The position numbers were made by a program, and so were the translations under genes. Below, one piece after another: positions 6,162 to 7,744 of a stretch of DNA of 7,744 nt; positions within the stretch are counted from its first letter, which is position 1, and each line of letters starts with the position of its first letter. The notes beneath the pieces were generated by a model, which saw only the letters and a list, made by a program, of their open reading frames with translations, was not told the DNA's origin and made no database searches. The stretch is taken from NCBI GenBank assembly GCA_902496645.1, contig CABVBR010000095.1, positions 1-7,744 of the forward strand, written 5' to 3'. The DNA comes from an uncultured Collinsella sp. GTDB lineage: Bacteria; Actinomycetota; Coriobacteriia; Coriobacteriales; Coriobacteriaceae.

Positions 6162-7631
6162 TTATGCCTCCGCACAGAGCGGCTCAAAGCTGGCGGTGCC
6201 ACCCTCGATAACGCTCAGATAGGCACGACCAGTGCGCCTCACCGCTACAGACTGCAGGCGGTCGATCTCCTCCTCGAGAATCTGATTGACGCGCTCGTGA
6301 CGACGGTTCTCCATGATGCCAGCAGCGATGGCCTCGGCACGCTCGATACTTTCGCGCGAGATGCGGGCGGTATCCTCGGGAAACACGGCGCTGTGGCGAC
6401 CAACGTAAGCGGGGGCAGCGGGCTGAGGAGCAGGCGTAAACACCGGAGCGGCAACGGGAGCAGGCTCGACGGCCTCGTCCAAAATTGCGGCAGCGGCTGC
6501 CCACATGCCCTCGTGGCCCGAATAATCGGCCATGGGGACGTCTTCCTCGGAAGTCGCATCGACAGGCTCGTCAACTGCGACGGACCGGGACGCGGAGGCC
6601 GGGACATCGACCGGGGCAGCGACCACATACGGCATGTCGTTCGAGATGACCGGCTCGTCAAGGTCATCGAGATCGATAGCTGCAACAGAGGCGTCGCTGA
6701 TGATCGGCATGTTGGCAAGGTTCGCGTTGTACGGAACCGCCTCCGCCGCCTGCTGCTGTACAGGGGCGCCCCACAGCGAGCTTTCGGCAGCGCGGCGGGC
6801 GGCAATAGTCTCCTCGTCGACGGCCAGCGGCTCGTCGGCGTAGGGGTCAACGGCGGTGGCGCCAGCCGGGGTCACGGGCACGGCAGTGTCATACGTAACG
6901 GTTTGAGCCGTGGCGGCGTTGTTGGCGGCGTTAGCCACGAGCGCCACAAAGGCGGCCGTGCTGCCCGCAGGGGCGGCATGAGAGCCCGAGACGGCGCGCG
7001 CAGCGGCAGCGATGTCATCGCGATTATAGGAGCCGGTCTTACCGCCGTAGGTAAGCTCGTCGATGGCGACCTGGTACACATCGCGTGAGCGCGCAGGATC
7101 GCAGCTGACCGGCGAGTCATCGTCGAGCATGCTGTCGATCATGGACCAGGCGTCGGCCTCGCTCATGGCGTCTGCGGCGCGAGCGATGGTGGGGACGCCA
7201 TCGTCGGCACGACGGCGCTGGAAGGCACCGGTCAGGCCGGAGAAAACCGAAGAGGGCTGCGCGGCGTTTGCCTGAACGGCAGGAGCCGCAGTGGCAACGC
7301 CCTGAGGAGCAGCCCACTGCTGTTGGGCGGGCATCGAGGCGGTCTGGAACTCATCTTGATGCTGGTTGACGTTCGCAGCGCCACCCATGGCGTCGGGCTG
7401 GAACAGGCGCTCGGCATGCTGCGCACGATATTCAGAAATGCCGAGCGAGGCGGCATAGATACCCACGCCCGCAACCGCACCCACGGCAAAGGGAACAGCG
7501 CCCGCGACGACCGTCTCGTTCACCGACGAAAACGGCAGCGTGGCAGCATACATCACCACGGGAGCGGCAAGGCCGATTCCGCAGGAAAGTCCAGCAAGGA
7601 CTGCTCGTTGTGTTGCATCAGAAGAAGCCAT
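6162..7631 (-). CDS. Hypothetical membrane-anchored protein with long Ala/Pro/acidic tail
   Basis: I do not recognise a family. The product is 489 residues; the ATG at 7631 has GGGGAG five bases upstream (7642-7637), better than the in-frame ATG at 7658. Two hydrophobic segments (about 10-32 and 40-65) form a membrane hairpin, with Arg9 and the YRAQHAER stretch suggesting both ends face the cytoplasm. A Gln/Ala/Pro-rich linker follows, then a possibly folded stretch (about 142-214) with several acidic clusters and GGKTGSYNRDD. A long Ala/Pro/Asp/Glu-rich disordered-looking region comes next. The last ~68 residues (422-489) are charged and helix-prone, with NRRHERVNQILEEEIDRLQ as a possible coiled coil, and end in a nonhelical tail containing YLSVIEGG. 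A scaffold or envelope-associated role is possible but not shown. It overlaps no other gene and is followed 7 nt later by the VanZ-like gene. Confidence 0.8.
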   Translation of the reverse strand: MASSDATQRAVLAGLSCGIGLAAPVVMYAATLPFSSVNETVVAGAVPFAVGAVAGVGIYAASLGISEYRAQHAERLFQPDAMGGAANVNQHQDEFQTASMPAQQQWAAPQGVATAAPAVQANAAQPSSVFSGLTGAFQRRRADDGVPTIARAADAMSEADAWSMIDSMLDDDSPVSCDPARSRDVYQVAIDELTYGGKTGSYNRDDIAAAARAVSGSHAAPAGSTAAFVALVANAANNAATAQTVTYDTAVPVTPAGATAVDPYADEPLAVDEETIAARRAAESSLWGAPVQQQAAEAVPYNANLANMPIISDASVAAIDLDDLDEPVISNDMPYVVAAPVDVPASASRSVAVDEPVDATSEEDVPMADYSGHEGMWAAAAAILDEAVEPAPVAAPVFTPAPQPAAPAYVGRHSAVFPEDTARISRESIERAEAIAAGIMENRRHERVNQILEEEIDRLQSVAVRRTGRAYLSVIEGGTASFEPLCAEA

Positions 7632-7744
7632 GAGCTCTCCCCATCTTCCAGCACCCAAATCGCATCATTCAGTTGGCTGCGCGAGAGAAGATGAAGCGGG
7701 GCTATGCCCCAAAGCAACGGTATATGGTTCGTTTCATCTGCGTT
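7632..7744 (-). other. Upstream region of the hypothetical gene
   Basis: This 113-nt stretch holds the GGGGAG ribosome binding site (7642-7637) and a small 5-bp hairpin (7698-7702 with 7706-7710). A TATACC (7724-7719) could be a -10 box, but its -35 would fall at or beyond the window end, so no promoter can be called. No coding region is seen. Confidence 0.35.

Noticed and set aside
5874..7088. A 404-residue open frame on the + strand over the VanZ-like and hypothetical genes
   Set aside because: It is Arg/Gly-rich with no domain, and it overlaps a clear VanZ-like gene on the other strand. The - strand genes have better start signals and membrane segments.

Overview
The window looks like chromosomal DNA from a high-GC anaerobic actinobacterium of the Coriobacteriia, most likely Collinsella. 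That assignment comes from the GC-rich third positions, AAAGGA-type ribosome binding sites and the flavor of the proteins. It is inference, because no search was run. There are six protein genes and three tRNA genes, and no transposase, phage structural gene or CRISPR array.

Left part (1-1970): a strong terminator closes an upstream gene that lies outside the window. It is followed by a perfect 22-bp inverted repeat with a 23-nt loop. A lone FAD-dependent oxidoreductase of the fumarate reductase / L-aspartate oxidase superfamily comes next, and a stem-loop follows its stop codon.

Middle (1970-3375): a full-length dinD (DNA-damage-inducible protein D) on the + strand runs convergently into a - strand tRNA operon. 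The operon has a recognisable promoter, then tRNA-His, two identical tRNA-Lys(CTT) and a factor-independent terminator. The dinD gene uses visibly more A/T third positions than its neighbours and sits beside tRNA genes, which fits acquired DNA.

Right-middle (3375-5720): a PLP-dependent class I/II aminotransferase of the kynurenine/methionine aminotransferase-like group is followed by its own terminator. An AT-rich promoter region then leads to a zinc-type ROK-family fructokinase. These look like two separate transcription units of central metabolism.

Right end (5676-7744): a probable two-gene - strand operon encodes a 489-residue protein of unknown function and a small VanZ-like membrane protein. 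The first protein has an N-terminal membrane hairpin, a long Ala/Pro/acidic tail and a charged helical C-terminus. The operon converges on the fructokinase gene, and both units appear to share one bidirectional terminator, whose stem contains the TAG stop codon of the VanZ-like gene. No complete new defence or metabolic system is evident. The least explained items are the large inverted repeat, the 489-residue protein with its VanZ-like partner, and the active-site change in the flavoprotein.
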